Source of the DNA: Trichuris trichiura
Taxonomy: Eukaryota > Nematoda > Enoplea > Trichinellida > Trichuridae
Direction: 5' to 3'
Length of the DNA: 64,000 nt
Assembly: GCA_037903355.1 (NCBI GenBank)
Contig: JBAJFE010000018.1
Coordinates: forward strand, 1,240,001 to 1,304,000
Below, in pieces: positions 38,001-52,900 of this stretch. Position 1 is the stretch's first letter; each line of letters opens with the position of its first letter. Under the pieces are notes generated by a model, which searched no databases, was not told where the DNA came from, and saw only the letters and a program-made list of their open reading frames with translations. Both the position numbers and the translations under genes were made by a program.

Positions 38001-41000
38001 TGAGTAAGTTAAAAAGCAAGCTTACAATGTCAACATATCTCTCATGGAAGACGCATGAAGAAGTCAGCCAGCTGTATTGCGTATAAAAACAAACTGATAC
38101 GCTTTTTTACTTGGCCCACTTTCAACATCCGGTCATTTTCCATCTGTCGCTTGGTTCGCAGCGGCTGAGCGTTTTTCGTTTTTGAATCCGAAATGGATTT
38201 TGCGTTCGTGTCAGCTCAACGATGTTCACGCGAACTCTGTTTCAAGCAGATATCCCTTTATCCCAAGGGACGATGCCGCTGGCTCAGTTGCAAAATGATC
38301 AGCAGCATAAAAACACCTGGTTTTGCCCTAGCAGCCGTATAAGCTTAAGGTAATTAAGCTGTAGGAGACTTCAACAAAAACAGCTACCTGGCATTCGGCA
38401 TCGGCAGTGTAAATAAATAAAATCTTACCTGAGCATTTTTGATACTGTCTATCTCCATGCTTACTCAAGGCGGTCGTGCGAGCGCGCTTCTTTCGAGCCA
38501 TCTCTTATTGTTCAGTTTGGGTTAAACTGGGCTCGCTCGACAAGTTTGAACGGCTAATGAAAGTCTGTTTCAATACTTGCACGTCATTAGTTGACAAAGG
38601 TTGGCGGACCAGTTCGACGAGGCTACCGATGCAGGTAAATATCGCTTAGCCTAATTTTTCCCGCCAGTGATTATCACCCACGTTTCCTGTCCGATTGACC
38701 CTACATAATATCTTTTACGCTTTAGGCGACTTGTTGGCTGAATAGTTGCCAGTTTTCGGTCGTCGACCTTTGCTTTTTAATTGGCGCAGACTACCTACCT
38801 TTTTTCAACGTCTCTGCATTGCTGTCATTACATTTTCTATAAGCGACATTAAAGGCGCGCATTGCGTGTTGATAATTCGGGCTCGTTGTTCTCCTGGTAA
38901 GGGCAAATGCTCGTCCTTTGTTTAATAAGCCGCTAGCTGGTCTATCCGTTTGGCTTTTTTTCATTTTTACTAAACCTTTTTGTTCGTTATATCCTCCGTT
39001 AGCGTTGTAGCATTGGGCGGTTGGGAAGGTTCCGTCGATTTTGGAGCACAAAGTTTGGCCTGCAAGCGACTTTATTTTTTTTTGGAAAAGGTAACAGTCG
39101 CGGAGTGCATTTTCAAACCCCCGTGTGGCCGAAGACCAGAAAGAAGACAATAAGTAGAAAATAATATATTCAGCTAGTAAGGCGCATTTTCAAGAATCTC
39201 ATTCCTTATTAAGACGATTTTACTCGGGATTATTTGACCTTCGCGAGGTCTGGGGCCGTCTTGAAGCAACATTGACCCATTTCGTTTGGTCAATGCCGGC
39301 CATACTGTCCTCCGAAAAGTATATCTTACCTGTCTCTAATAAGACACCGGAGAAAGTGCATTTACCAAAATGGCAAACCGCGCGTGAAGGAGCACAATCG
39401 TATCCAGGGGATGATATGCAGCTTAGTAGGCAGCAGAGTGACTAAACGCCCAAGAGAAACGATCCAAGGTAGGGATACGAAAAATCAACAGAACTTCATA
39501 AACAACCTAATGTTGTATGTATCCTTTGCCTTTATAGCAGCGGAAGAACATGCGACATAGTTTAGCCTTTAAGTGTACCGTAAATGTATTAATATTTGAA
39601 TTAATAGAAGAAGAAGTGGTCACTAATCAATTCCATTGCTTGCAATCAGCCAGAATTCATCTCTGACTGCATACACACTCTGAGGGCTGTCTGTTTTCAA
39701 GGAGGTTCATTGATTTAGAGAAGTAGCTTTCTTACTACTGTGCTCATTACGGGAACAGCTTTGTTAAACGTACGTGCTTTGAATCGTTCTATAAATTATT
39801 AGCTGACGTTTCAGTCGAATTTACTCTTTTTCGAGTATCGATGGTTACCTTTTTTCTCTGAGAAACTCCTTATAGGGAAATATTACTTGGGGCAGTTCCT
39901 TTTCGATGTTCAAGATAACGAACGTTGTGGTTAGCAGTGTTATTCCTTCGTTCGCGCATACGTTGTGTTCTTTTGGAATTGGTTTCGCGTTTGCGGCAAA
40001 GCTTTTTTGCGCATTCAAAAAAGCTTGCGCCGCTTTTGCTTAGACTGGCGATTTTCAGCCGGCGACGCCCACTTCGTCTGCTCTTCTTTAAACTTTTCGA
40101 CCTGTCCTCTAAATTCATCTTTTAAAAGCGAATCAACCAAGTTTGAGACTTTTTTCATATCTTTTATGGTCGGCCTTTCAGTTTGGCAGTCAAGTCGTGA
40201 CTTAAGACTTTGCTGACGTCATGCATTGCTCCCTATTCGTCATTTCTTTCGTCATGTAGCATTTCCACCGTCTTAGATTCGCCAAACATTAAAGCTGCAA
40301 TCGTCTCGCGCGTCAAACTTTCCGCTTAATATCTTTCTTAATATTCTGTCATTAATATTAGTATTAATAGTATAGGGGTAGATTTACTCTACTTTGAGCA
40401 AATTGCGTTCATGAAAATCTTCTAAGCATTCCGTTCACGTTCGCGGCGACATTTGCATTTTTGAGTTCTTGGCTTAATAATAAATTCATTGCTTTTTTCT
40501 TTCTTCATAGCACAAGCAGTTATTGCTGCCATTCGCTTACGTTGTTTGTTTTCAAAGAAAACACGTTTAGCGACGAATTTATTAATATTCTGCCCGCTGC
40601 TTTAAGTTTTACTCAACAAAGACGCAATGTTGCATAAAACCTTACGCTTTCTTCGCCTTGACGCATCGTCTTATCTTTTGGGAAACGTAACGAAGCAATA
40701 GCGTTCCCTCGGCCTGTAAGTCTCGGCTTCGGGCGCGTTTCAAAGGTTGCCCATACGCGAATCCACTTGTACAAGGATGTCGGCAGTAGCAGGGTGGGTT
40801 GAAGCAATGGAATTCCAAAAGCTTTGGGAATAAATGCCATTTATGTTTGCTTTTAAAAAACGTTCCTTCAGACGGTCGTCGCGCGCTAAGTAAACGCAAC
40901 ATAAGGTCGCTTTTCTCTTCTACGCGTAAAGTCTGATAAGCTGAAGTCCGAATGGTCATCTGCTGTCGGCTCCATTGATCGCGGCATGTGTAAGTCACGT

Positions 41001-43058
41001 GACGTAGTACCTGTAGCAACTATTGTGCAGTCGTAGCGGCAACAAGAGGGGATCGTACATTGTTTCGTACGAAGGGATGTGCCGTTGAGCTTATCGTCTT
41101 TGGGTCTCCGTAGCAAAGCGAAAAGCTTATAAGCTGTGCTTATGGGTGCTAATTCCACTCCGGTTATTTCCGAAAAGTGTCGTCACGTACTGGCGTAAAC
41201 CTTGCACCGTCGTCAGTATGATCTTTTCGAAAGTAAAAGCGTATTGATTTTCCATTAGCGTAATTGTTGTTAGGAAAACGTAGCGTTTCGTGTTGCCATG
41301 AGTGTTAAAGCTTCTTTGTTGCAGACTAGGTAATGCGTGTTCCCGAAACTGTGCAGCCATGTGCTTCGCGGGAAGGTTTTATTTTATTTCGTCGCAGCTC
41401 CCTTTGGAATTAAAATGTTCGCCTAAATTGCAAGCCATACGCTGAGCGGTATAAATCTTCAGGTGCTTTTTGATACGGCAAAAATGTCGATAAAATCTGC
41501 TTCCGTTGCTAGTAACGATTTTTGTTTTCCTTTTCAATGGCCGTACGAGCTGTTGATTACATGGCAACCGACAAACGGTAGCGCCAAAATCCAAAGCTTT
41601 AATAGCAAATTAATAGAGCATCTTTTTCGCAAAGTTATTCTCGCCTGTTGCCAACAGTACGAAGAGATCCTGCACTGGCGTTTTCCTTAAAATAGACGAT
41701 TCCATTTCGCCTGCTTAAACGTAGATAGAGTTGAATATGCAAATAGTTCAATATATTCTTTTTTGTCATTGCATCGCATTGGTTTGCATAGGCATCCTCG
41801 AAGAATTTTCCCGGTCTTTTTACTATTTTGCTTCTGTTTTTCTCTCTCAGAAAACGTTGACGTACCCTACGTACAGTATACTACTATGGAGCGTAGACAT
41901 CAAAGCCTTACTACACAGCGTATTGTAAAAGGTTTAATGTCGTCAACACGTGGGAGCTATTACGGCTCGCTCATACTGAACTAATTTATTGTTGATAAGT
42001 CCGAAGAGGAAGTGACGTCATTCCTTGTTACCTTCCTTGTCAGCTTTTGTCAGATGTGATGTTTTTCTCTCATTACATTTTTAACTGATGCTACTAATAA
42101 TTACCGAATCCAGCAATGCGTTGAGCATTGAGTTGAGTTTTAGTTTGAGCTCGAATAGCGACGTGTCGATTTATTTATTTTAAAAATTTTAAATTTCTCG
42201 AGCTGTCCAAAGAGTTTGCTCATTTTTCATTTGCCATTAGCGGCAAGTGATAATTATTTTTACGGAATTTTAAAAAATTCCTGCGCTGGTTTCAAATTTT
42301 TCGTTACCGCCTTAATTTGCATAGAGACAGTGCAGTAAACTCCTATCATAGCTTCCTTTGGGCTGAACGAGGGGTTCCTTTCGTAGTTCATTGTTTGTTC
42401 AGGTTCTTGTGAGCGAATTAGGTGCGCTTTTTCAGTTGGTCTTGTATGTAAGCATTTAAAAATTGCCCATTTTAAGGAACCTTTACGAGCTCCAATAAGT
42501 CTCCGTGACGTATTGCCTTATTTTGCTACTCTTCCGAGTGGTATGCAACTCTTATCTTTAATGTTTTTTTGTTGCCTTTGATGTTTGGAGTAGCAACCAG
42601 ATAAGAGCTTCGCTTACATAGCGTTACAGCCGTACACGAGAGCATTCCGTGGTAAATATTGTAAGCAACTGAAAACGGGATGGGCTGGGAAAAATTGACA
42701 AGACGAACAAAGCCATTTACTGAACTTTCGGAAAACTTTTAGTTCTGCGGTACATTGGACATTACGATTTTTCGTGTACGCTTTTTCGCATCAAGCAGAG
42801 ATGTCTATGGCTGTACAGCTGATGTGCTGCTTGGTAGTCCATTGTCACAAATGAACTATGGCGATCGACATCATAAACGAGCGCTTTAAATGTTTTTGCT
42901 CATTTCGTTAGAACCTCTTGTTGATATCGATTCCATTACTGAAAATGTAGTAAAGCACCGAGATGGGAATAAATGCTTATACATTTTCGTTGAAAGTTCA
43001 ATAAAAGCTTCGTGGAGCGTACGCTTCTGCTTGCAGCTTCACTAAGTTATACTGCCTT

Positions 43059-43112
43059 TACTTGTACGCATGAGAGAATATATATATGTATATTCTCTCA
43101 TGCGTACAAGTA
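43059..43112. repeat. Perfect 24-bp-arm palindrome
   Basis: Arms 43059-43082 (begins TACTTGTACGCATGAGAGAA) and 43089-43112 are exact reverse complements with a 6-base TATATG spacer. Both arms end toward the centre in alternating TA. It could extrude as a cruciform or form an RNA hairpin. Confidence 0.9.
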
Positions 43113-45460
43113 TATATATAAGGTGTTATCTCTCTACGTCAGCTATACAGTGCGCTATTTAGATTTTCGCTGTTTTTTGCGATGTTTGTTTACTAACCAT
43201 TAGGTTCTATTAATATTTGCTTATAAGTGATGGCAGTTGGTGCACTTAGTCAGAAGACATGTTGCTCGCAATGTTCTTCGCGTAAGGAAGCGGATGTTCC
43301 TTTTCCTTTTGGTCTCGTGGGGTGGCCACGCGTTGTTGCTGTAATTCGTGATCGATGACCCATTCGTAAGTTACCCATGTCAATGGCACAGCCAACTTAT
43401 GCGTGGCAATTGAATAATTTCCTTTATCCATTGACGTCAGTGTGAGCAAGGCAGCTGCCGTAATGTCGATAAGTTGATTGATCGCATCTTTGCATTAGAA
43501 CTTGTAGAACATAGAGGAGAAAAACGGAGGCCTTCGCATCTCTGCGCGCTTTTTTCCCTTACTCTGCCCTGTTCAAGTATGGAAAAGAAGGCACTTCGAC
43601 TTTGGCTTCGACATGCAGCTCATTTCCCTATTGGCGCAATAGAATTTGCCCTTCATTGGACATGAACGCGCTTTGAAAGTTGGTTGACTCACCAAACGTC
43701 TGTTTATGATTATTTGACTTCACTGTCAACCAATTCAGGTAAATCCGTTCGGTTGAACAGTTCATTTTAGCTCCCATCTCCGAACTTTCAACCAGCACGT
43801 TCAGACGAAGTTCCACTACGTCTCTCTTAATTAGTCGCGTACGTTTTTAATTAAGTCAACTATCTTTGACGCTCAACCCAATGGGCAGTGTTGCTTTTAT
43901 GTCCATTGGTACGTCATGGTTTGCGCGCTGACAGCCGTGTGGTCAATTGCAAAGAGAATTAGTCACCAAAGCAACGTGTTTTATCTTGCTGTTTAATATT
44001 TCATCAGTTGCATCATTACTGCCCAACGTTGGCGGATCGGTTTCGATTTTGCTTCACCTATAACCTTAGAGCGATCGCTCACTTTGCGGCTGTAAAGAAA
44101 CGTTACTCTCTGTTGGCTGTCTGTTTCAAGTTGAGATAAGATAAAACGCTTTCAACCGGTCGCTTCAACGAACACGTCGGAAATGTAAGTGGAGTATATT
44201 AAAATTTTTGAAACGATTACGTCATTTAAAACAATTTGAATAGCAGGAAGTGAAGATGCCAGTTTTATTAATAAAGCATAGTATTGACGAGCAGTAGGCT
44301 AAGAAAGCGGAATAGTGCATGCTGGCCATAGTTGATACTTGAGACGAGTGATGCCCATACTTGAGCTGTACTTTTCCGAGTCGTCCTCATTCAGCTACTA
44401 TTACTTATTGAGTGTTGATGACGTAATAACTTATTTTTCCTTCATGCAGCCGTTGACACTGGATTTGTTTGTTTAACAGCGACGTGTCAAGAGCGATTTA
44501 ATAGATTTTTGAGTCCGAGCAGACGTTTTTGTTTCTAATCAATGCAATCTCACTTGATTCTCTTCAGCATGACTTTCCAGCGGGCTTTCGCATGCTATCG
44601 TTTAGGATTAACTACTTAAATGGTACCAATTGTGAAAGCTTTACAATCTTCCGTGATTAGCAGACTTTTGTACAATTTCGAATAGTGCCATGTGCGACGT
44701 CTCGTTGCTTTTTCTCATTTATGGTCGATTTTGGTCAATTGCGATGGTTTCGCACAGTTAAGTCGAAACAGCTCACTTGTAAAAGTCGAATTAGCGCTTG
44801 AAGTTAAAAGCTTTTAACTGCAGGCATGAGCAGAGCTGTTCGTTGCGGTATAATTGTCGGCAATGGGTTTTGATTGAATTTGCATCTTACGGAATGCGCC
44901 AATTCCTCGTCTGACTTTATCTAATAACTATCCGATCGGTGAAGTAATCGATTGATTAAATAACAAGTGTCTGAGGTGGTCTGCTGAGCATTTTCGCGCA
45001 TCCGCTTCGCATTGGTCTTTTCCTTTCAACCGGGAAAGCTCGTTTTAGCCGCGTTTACTTTGGCAAGTTTGCCGGTAAAGGGCGTATATGATTGATGGAT
45101 CGATTTTTCTCGCGGTGCATCGCCGTCAAGTAACCCTAATTGAAACAGTGCTACGGACAAACGCGTTTAATTTTATCGCATATGCTTTGCTGTTCCTCAG
45201 AATTTTATTTTAAAAGCTGAGCTCATAAACTGCTTGCCTTTCAGTAGTTTCGAAAAGTTCTCTAAGCATTTACCACAAGAGAGTAGGTTTTATTGTTTTA
45301 TGATTAAGCATGTTTTTGTTGGAGCTTCCTTGGCCTCCAGATTTCCCGTATATCGTGTAAGAGATTAGATGCTCTTAGTCCACTTTTTTATTTGCATGTG
45401 GCTTTTACCACTGTTCAGATATGTACTACATCTTGCTAAGGTGGTCACCACATATGCTCC

Positions 45461-45467
45461 AATAATA

Positions 45468-45555
<88 letters not shown>
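45461..45555. repeat. (AAT)n microsatellite, about 95 bp
   Basis: About 31 AAT/TAA units with one GT interruption near 45471. The poly-Ile frame across it is an artefact. Confidence 0.95.
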
Positions 45556-46163
45556 GACGTCAGATACTTTTATGTAAAGATCTATGCGGGCTGGCATTAG
45601 AAGGAGAAGCGCCACAACTATTAAAATCTAGTGAAAGGTTGACTTTGTCGCATGCAGAAAATTGTTACGCTTTATGACGAGTAATTCTGTTAATGCTATA
45701 TGCTCATTGTGCATCTTGCCTAACATGGGATTTACTGCATCTGCTGAGTGATAATTGTAATATGCATTAGGCAGCTGTTTTAAAAATTTTAAAATTTACT
45801 CGACGCCCAGTGGCAGTTCATTGGTCTGTCCATTCATATGCAACATTTTAAAATACTCATCTAAGGGCAGGACGTATTATTGTACCGGACGTGACGCTTC
45901 TACTTTGCAAAATTTGCATGGCTTGCTAAGCTCATACATATGATAGCTAACAATGAGCGTGGGCTTGTTTTCTACAGCTTTTTTTACTATTCCTTTTAAT
46001 ATAATCCCGCCTTTATCAGACGGTATATGCATTGACAGCCTGAACTAAGAGTAGGGCTAATGGCTTTGATGTTGTACAATGTACTGAAAAGAAGATACCA
46101 AAAATTATAAACCAATTCTTCATTGGTTGCCTAGCAGCCATCGCGATCATGGCGCTGCTTGAA

Positions 46164-46166
<3 letters not shown>

Positions 46167-46231
<65 letters not shown>
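46167..46231. repeat. (AAT)n microsatellite, about 65 bp
   Basis: Uninterrupted AAT units 0.6 kb after the larger AAT array. Confidence 0.95.
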
Positions 46232-46232
<1 letters not shown>

Positions 46233-46959
46233 AAGCTAAAAGGGAATAGACAATGTTTGTACGCCTTTCGCATATCCAGTTTCCTTTATAGAAAGTTCAA
46301 AATTTTAATATTTTCTCGCATTCCTGTTGAAATTTGCATTTCCCTTAGCGAGCTGAGCTTTAAGTCACGTTGACCATTGAAATGCTGTTGTTTAGCTCGT
46401 TTTGTCTTAAGACGCGGCGCCTATGTGCACTTATTTCGCGATTGTTACGACTCGGCCGCACGTGGTGGCCGATTATTCTTATGCAAATTTGTGAAGTTTC
46501 GCCTCGCCATCGAGTTCGAGCTTAACCTGTTTTGCAAAGTTAGCTTCTTCGATTACTTTTGCGAAAAAGGGACTCGCGAGCTTCGTCCGTCTCGCGACTT
46601 TCTTGTCCGCAAGCCGCTATTCGTTGCGCACTGTCAAGTTTTTTTGCGCTTTTGAATTGCGTTTCCACCGCCGCCTCAAAAGGCATGTTTATTCTGCTTA
46701 AGCCTTAACGTTGGCAAGGTACGTCTTGCGCGCTGTTCGACTCTTAGGATCGGTTATAAATTGCTTTGTCAACAAGTTTTTTATCGCAACTCGTTTCTTG
46801 AGACGGTAATGTTTCATCGTCGGTTTGTTTTGTTGACCATAAAAGTAAAGCGCCGCTTAAGCAAGAATTTTGCTTAGCAGTTCGTATCAATTCTTGTTTT
46901 ATTTCTTTTCTTTGATGCTTTGTTGTATTTATACTTTCGCGTTTTGATGTAGTTATGCA

Positions 46960-49900
46960 ATGGATAATTGTACAAAAGATCAAGTAGCGAAGCCTGGTCG
47001 TTCGGAGAAGAAGGAGAAAAGGAGATCAAAAGATGGCCATTGGGATGAGTCAAAACCGTTGAACAGAAAGGAGTCAGACATGTTTCACAAATTGTCGCAG
47101 CGCTCTTTCGGTCACGGTCAAGGTTTATCCTTGTACGAAGACGACGTTACAAGCATGCCTACAATTGCGGCTTATCTCCGGTCTTTTACCTTACCTGGTC
47201 CGAAGGAACACGAAGAGGCTGACGGCAGAAAGGTAATCTTAAATTAACGCCTTTTCGGGATTCGTGTAAATGTTTAACGTTTTCCTTTCTTGCTTAAGCA
47301 TGCCGGTTTGGGCACCCTTATTGGCGTCTATCTTCCAACAGTTCAACATATTCTTGGAGTACAGATGTTCCTGCGTCTTTTCTGGATAGTTGGCATAGCA
47401 GGAATTGGAGAATCCTTTTCAATGGTGCTTCTTTGCTGCATATGCGTAAGCTGCATTGCATATACCGCTGCAATAACAGTTCAGCCGTTCGACAGACCTT
47501 CCTGACGAGTATATCGATTTCCGCAATTGCAACAAATGGCGTAATCGAAAGTGGAGGAGCGTATTTTATGATTTCAAGAAATCTAGGTCCCGAGTTTGGT
47601 GGCGCGGTAGGCATACTCTACTATTTTGCCAATGCTTTCGCCACTTCCATGTACCTCGTCGGCGGAGTTGAAATTCTATTGGTAAGAGTTGCTTTACTTG
47701 CAAACGCAATCACACTACTGCGCCTTGATTGTTTGCCTCTACATTATGTCATTCGTCCACATGAAATTAATATTCAATTAACGACCTTATCGATTTTAGC
47801 AGACGTTTCACAGGCTAAATTATTAATATTAAGCTTGAAATGAAGCAAGCTGGCGGAAAGTCCCTAAATTACTTCTTCTAGAACTGATTTTGTTTCATGT
47901 TGCATTTTTAAATTCACAATACCCTCCTGGTCATTGCTCATCTCTAAGTATAGTGCTTACGTTGATTGGACGCAGACATTTGTTCTCTGCCTGCAGCCTT
48001 GTCATTATTGATCAGAAAATCATCGAAATTAGCGGCAACCTTTTCTGCTCTTTTTTCAGAGTATAAATATTCGCATTCCACATGTTAAAACTTTTGCACT
48101 CATTAATTGCATTGATCGTTTTCCCCCCTACGGTATGCTACGCGGAAAAGGACCTAAGCCGGAAAACAGTAAAAGATCAAACAAGGCTAATGCGCTTAGG
48201 AAAACCTGAACTGAAGGTGGTTTATTTAAAATAGTCGCAAGTTTTGTGCAGACCATTTTTGACTGCCAAAACGCATTGTTATTGAGCTACTTTGAACAAC
48301 TTTTCGGCGTATCCATTGATCTTCGTGAATTTTTAAAAATTAACTAGTGCGGCTGGTCGCTACTTGAAATTAAGCAGTTGTCCTGCTTTACAAAAATCCC
48401 TTTTCTCCCTAAGCGTTAAGTGTGTAGCGCCTTTAGGCTAAGTGGTTTTTTGAATGACCGTCATTCATTCATGCGTGTAACTGAATGAGAAAAAATTTTA
48501 GCCCCTAAGAATGGGCGGCTATAATTCGTCCCTTACTAATGTACAAGCATTGTTGGCATGTGTACTTCGTTTTAGAAAGGCAAAGGAAATGTGCTGTCCG
48601 ACTTGCCTGCTGTACTTTTTCAATGTTTTGATAATATGCAAATTTGCTGAAGACGATTTGAAATTCCTGCTTGTAGACGTTGTTGAATGAGGCTGGCAGT
48701 GTTGGTCGTTTCTTAACAAGCTTCTAAATGTCAAGCATGAGTTGCATTTCAGATGTATTTGGCCCCTTCGCTTCCCCAGTTTGGCGATCCTATTGCTCGC
48801 CGGGAAACGGATGTGTTCAACAATTTTCGTGTGTACGCGTCTGCTCTTTTACTGCTTGAATTTTGCATAGTTGCAATGGGCGTCAAGTTCGTTCAATTTT
48901 TTGCTCCAATATCTTTGGCTTGCGTCGTCATGTCCATCCTATCCATATACGTTGGAGCTTTCGTGACCAGCGACTCGACAAGTCCCGAGTAAGGCTTGCG
49001 CTCGTACCATTCACTGCGTAAGCAAATTTTTTTTTATTATAGAATATGTATGCTAGGAAATCGCTTGCTAAAGCAATTCCCGTCCGAACAAACCAACGTG
49101 TCCAACTGGTGTACCAAAGCGGTCGGTAGCCCCATTTGGTCAGCCTATTGCAAACGTTCAAACGAGTCTGGAATGGTTGAATGTGATCCTTTCTTCAACC
49201 AAAATACTTTATCGCTTACGGCGGGAATACCTGGTTTCTCGTCCGCTTTGTTTTCAGGTTGTCCAATAGCTTCAGTTATTATCATTTGCGTTAGGTGAAC
49301 TTAACGTCATTTTTTACATTCATTCAACGTTAGCTTTTTTTACGCACTTTGCACTGCATCTGTTGTAATTGGAACGTTATGATACATATAGGCGTCAGCA
49401 GCTAATCAGCAGTACATATATGAGCATATTACTTTTTTTCTCTTGCAAGAATGTCTTTCTTTAAGGGTGTACAGGCAGGAGAGCTATTGAGCAGCCATTT
49501 ACATAACAACTATTTATAAAGTCACACAGTGAGGAGCTTACTTCACTGAGCTGAACAGAATGCAATGGCTTTCATTTCACTGCTACCGAAAGGATTAAGC
49601 GGTTGACTTAATATGGCTTACTAAAATGGCGTCACTTATAGTCCATTGGAGCGTGAAACCAGGTAGTATATATATAACACATATGCTTCTATTTCTCTAC
49701 AAGCTTGTAATAGCGCACTTAGGCTATTGAATTTTTTTATAACTGTGCTATTGTAAAACGCAGCTTATTATTGTGCATTATAGAAAATTTTCCTTCGTCT
49801 TACATGGAACATGGCGAAGTAACGCCTGGCATTGCGGGAGTTAATTCGCGTGAAGTTACTCAAGATATTACTACCAACTTCTTCCTGTTGTTAGCCATCT

Positions 49901-52900
49901 TCTATCCTTCCGTTACAGGAATCTTTACTGGTGCTAACATGTCCGGTAAGTGGACCTTTGTCGTGTTGTAGTCAGTCCAGACGTCCAGTCATATATATAT
50001 GTATATATATGGCCTTCAGGGAAATGTTTTCTAAAAATATACCAAGTTACGAGATGCCGCTTCATCACTACTTTGTCCTTTAAATTATTTTCAAGTAGGT
50101 CTTTCCTTTTCTTTGTCTTTCTTTCGTCAATGCAGTAGGGAAGGGTAGTTACAGTAAGACTTCTCGGATTCGCAGGATGACATTGACTATTAAGTTATGT
50201 TCTTTTTAGGCGACTTGAAAGAACCGCACAGGTCTATTCCGGTGGGAACGATTGCCGCGCAAATGACAACTTCTTTTATCTATTTGTCTTTTGTTCTGGT
50301 TTTTGGCGGTACAATTCGAGGAGCGTTGCTGAGAGACAAGTAATAGCGAGTGAAACATTTTGGCAACGATATTGGAATATTGCAATATACTTTTTCCTCT
50401 TTCAGATACGGAGAGAGTTTGGAGAACAACATGGTGGTTGCCTTGTTGGGATGGCCGTCCAAATGGATCTTGCTGATAGGCTCTTTCACTTCAACGTTCG
50501 GGGCAGCACTGCAGTGCCTGTGCAGTAAGAATGCAATGCAACAAAACTTTCTTGCTCTTTAGAAAGCGTAATTTCCCTCCGCTCAGGCGCACCGCGATTG
50601 CTACAGTCCATTGCCAAGGATGACGTTATTCCATTCCTGAGAGAGTTTAGCTCGGTGACCAAACGAAACGAACCCTTTAAAGCATTGTTGATTACTACCG
50701 CCGTTGCTGAATGTGCCATACTGATTGGCGGAATAGATTACATAGCTCCAGTTGTCGACTTCTTCTTCTTGATGTGCTATTGTTTTGTTAATTTGGTTTG
50801 CGCCTTGCAAACGTTGCTGAGAGCTCCCAACTGGCGTCCAAGATATCGGTTCTACCATTGGAGCTTGTCCTTACTAGGCGCGCTTCTATGTTTATTCATC
50901 ATGTTCTCGACGCATTGGTATTATGCTTTAATTGTCTGCGTTCTGTGCGCAACCATATACAAGTATATTGAGTACAAAGGGTGAGTATCATCCATCCATT
51001 GCTCCTGTAAGTTTAAGACACCCGTTTTTCTAAAAATATACGCTAAAAGTTGTCTGCTTCAACCATATGCAAAGCTGAAGTTCCAGTCTTGTATCGATAG
51101 TGTGTTTACCACTTTTCAGCGCCAAAAAGGAATGGGGTGATGGCCTTCGTGGATTTGCGCTTTCGACAGCCCAATACAGTTTGCTACAAATTGAAGACAG
51201 CGTTCATACTCACCCAAAGAATTGGAGGTAAGTTATTCCAGTATCCGTACGCATATCTTATTCTTATTAGCATATTTTTCCACTTTGGCTCTTAATCATG
51301 CGCTTGTTTAGCTGACAGCGTTGGTGTGCACCCTGTAGCATTCATGCTGAAGTATGTTCGTTCCACTAAACTGCATATTTTTCATTTATAGGCCTCAACT
51401 GCTTATTCTGCTGAAGGTAGACAAGCGTAGCGACAAAGTAAACGCCAAAGCGTTGCAGTTCGCCCATCAACTAAAGGCGGGAAGAGGATTAACCATTGTT
51501 GCTACAATTCTGGAAGGCAACTTGGCTGATCATGATACTCAAGAATTAATGGAAGTAGTCAAACTGGTCCGTATTGTTTGCTTGCATAATTCACGGATCC
51601 GTAAAAGCTGTTTGCCTTTCTTAGCGATTGAAGCAAGACGTTCAGGATTCAAAGGTTCGCGGTTTCGTTCAAGTGGTCGTTGCTGAGCATCTGTCTCAAA
51701 ATGTGAGCACCTTGATACAAAGCGTTGGAATTGGTGGATTGCGACCTAACACTATAATGGTCGGTTGGCCTTACAGCTGGAAGGACAGTATTCACCAAGC
51801 CGATCCCCATTACTGGAATTTTCTTGGTATACTTTTTTAACAAGCATTTTTAACTGCCCATTCACCCTACCGCGCTTACGACCATTGTAGACGCAATTCA
51901 TCGAGCTGCCACAGCTGACATGTGCTTGCTAGTTCCGAAGGGTCTGCTAGATTTTCCAGATTCAAACAATCGCGTCCATGGAACCATAGATGTATGGTGG
52001 ATCATTCACGACGGCGGTCTGTTGCTTCTCCTTCCCTTTTTACTTCATCAGCACAAAGTTTGGCGTCAATGCAAGCTGCGCGTTTTCACCGTTGCCCAGA
52101 TGCACGACAACAGCGTGAAAATGAAGCAGGATTTGGAAAATTGGGTTTACCAATTAAGGATAGATGCCACCGTTGATGTTGTTGAGTTCGCCGACAGTAC
52201 CATATCGGCATACACGTACGAGCGCACTTTGATAATGGAAGAGAGGACCCGATTAGCCCTGGACTTGCACTTGTCAAGTCGAGAATATTTGCAAGAGGTG
52301 AGCTATTCCATTTGGAATTCCCAAAATGGATAAGGAATATTTTTTTAAAAATTAAGTCGTTTCAACAAAAAACTTAATTACTGCCGTATTATTCAGCCTC
52401 AACTTCTGGCCGACCGTCACAGAAGAAGGCTGCATGCCCATCGAGACGACGGTTCGTCGGATGCCAGCGATCAAAAGAGTCCAACGGTGATTGAACAGCC
52501 GGTTGATCCTGTCTACAAGTCTTCGCAACCGGAAGATGGTGAACATTTTGACGAAAAACCTTCATCCTCCAATCCTTCATTAGACGGCGGAGATCAAGCT
52601 GACGAGAAAACGGATAGTGCCGAGACTGAAGACCGCGAAGGGTCGGCCACCAATGGCAATAATCGAGTTCGATTCGACATCTCGTCGACGAATGAAGAAA
52701 CTAAAAAGAAAAAGTTTGCCCGTTTGGACCGTGAAAAAGTTCGCAAAATGAACACTGCTATGAAGCTAAACGAAGCTATCAAAGAGAAGTCGTCGGACAG
52801 TCAGCTGATAATATTGAATTTGCCGCGACCGCCAAAAATGCGTCGCGGACTTCCGAACTATATGGACTATTTGGAAGTGCTTACCGAAGGCCTTGAACGA

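Larger units (their letters stand above)
32952..46952. other. Fourteen-kilobase stretch without a supportable gene
   Basis: Many frames of 60-136 codons lie on both strands, often paired antisense over the same bases (for example 37783-38086, 39870-40216, 41379-41690), the behaviour of non-coding sequence. I found no conserved motif, transposase, tRNA or rRNA. It contains a GCCTAA run (35068), a perfect palindrome (43059) and two (AAT)n arrays (45461, 46167). It lies upstream of the K-Cl cotransporter and could hold its regulatory sequence or undetected short-exon genes. Confidence 0.5.

Noticed and set aside
39870..40216. Overlapping frames on both strands, one very basic (Lys/Arg-rich)
   Set aside because: Antisense partners of similar length, no splice context and no family match.
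40642..41158. 125-codon minus-strand frame and its overlapping neighbour
   Set aside because: No recognisable motif and two minus-strand frames overlap through most of their length.
45369..45677. 102-codon frame with a long poly-isoleucine run
   Set aside because: It is the translation of the (AAT)n microsatellite.
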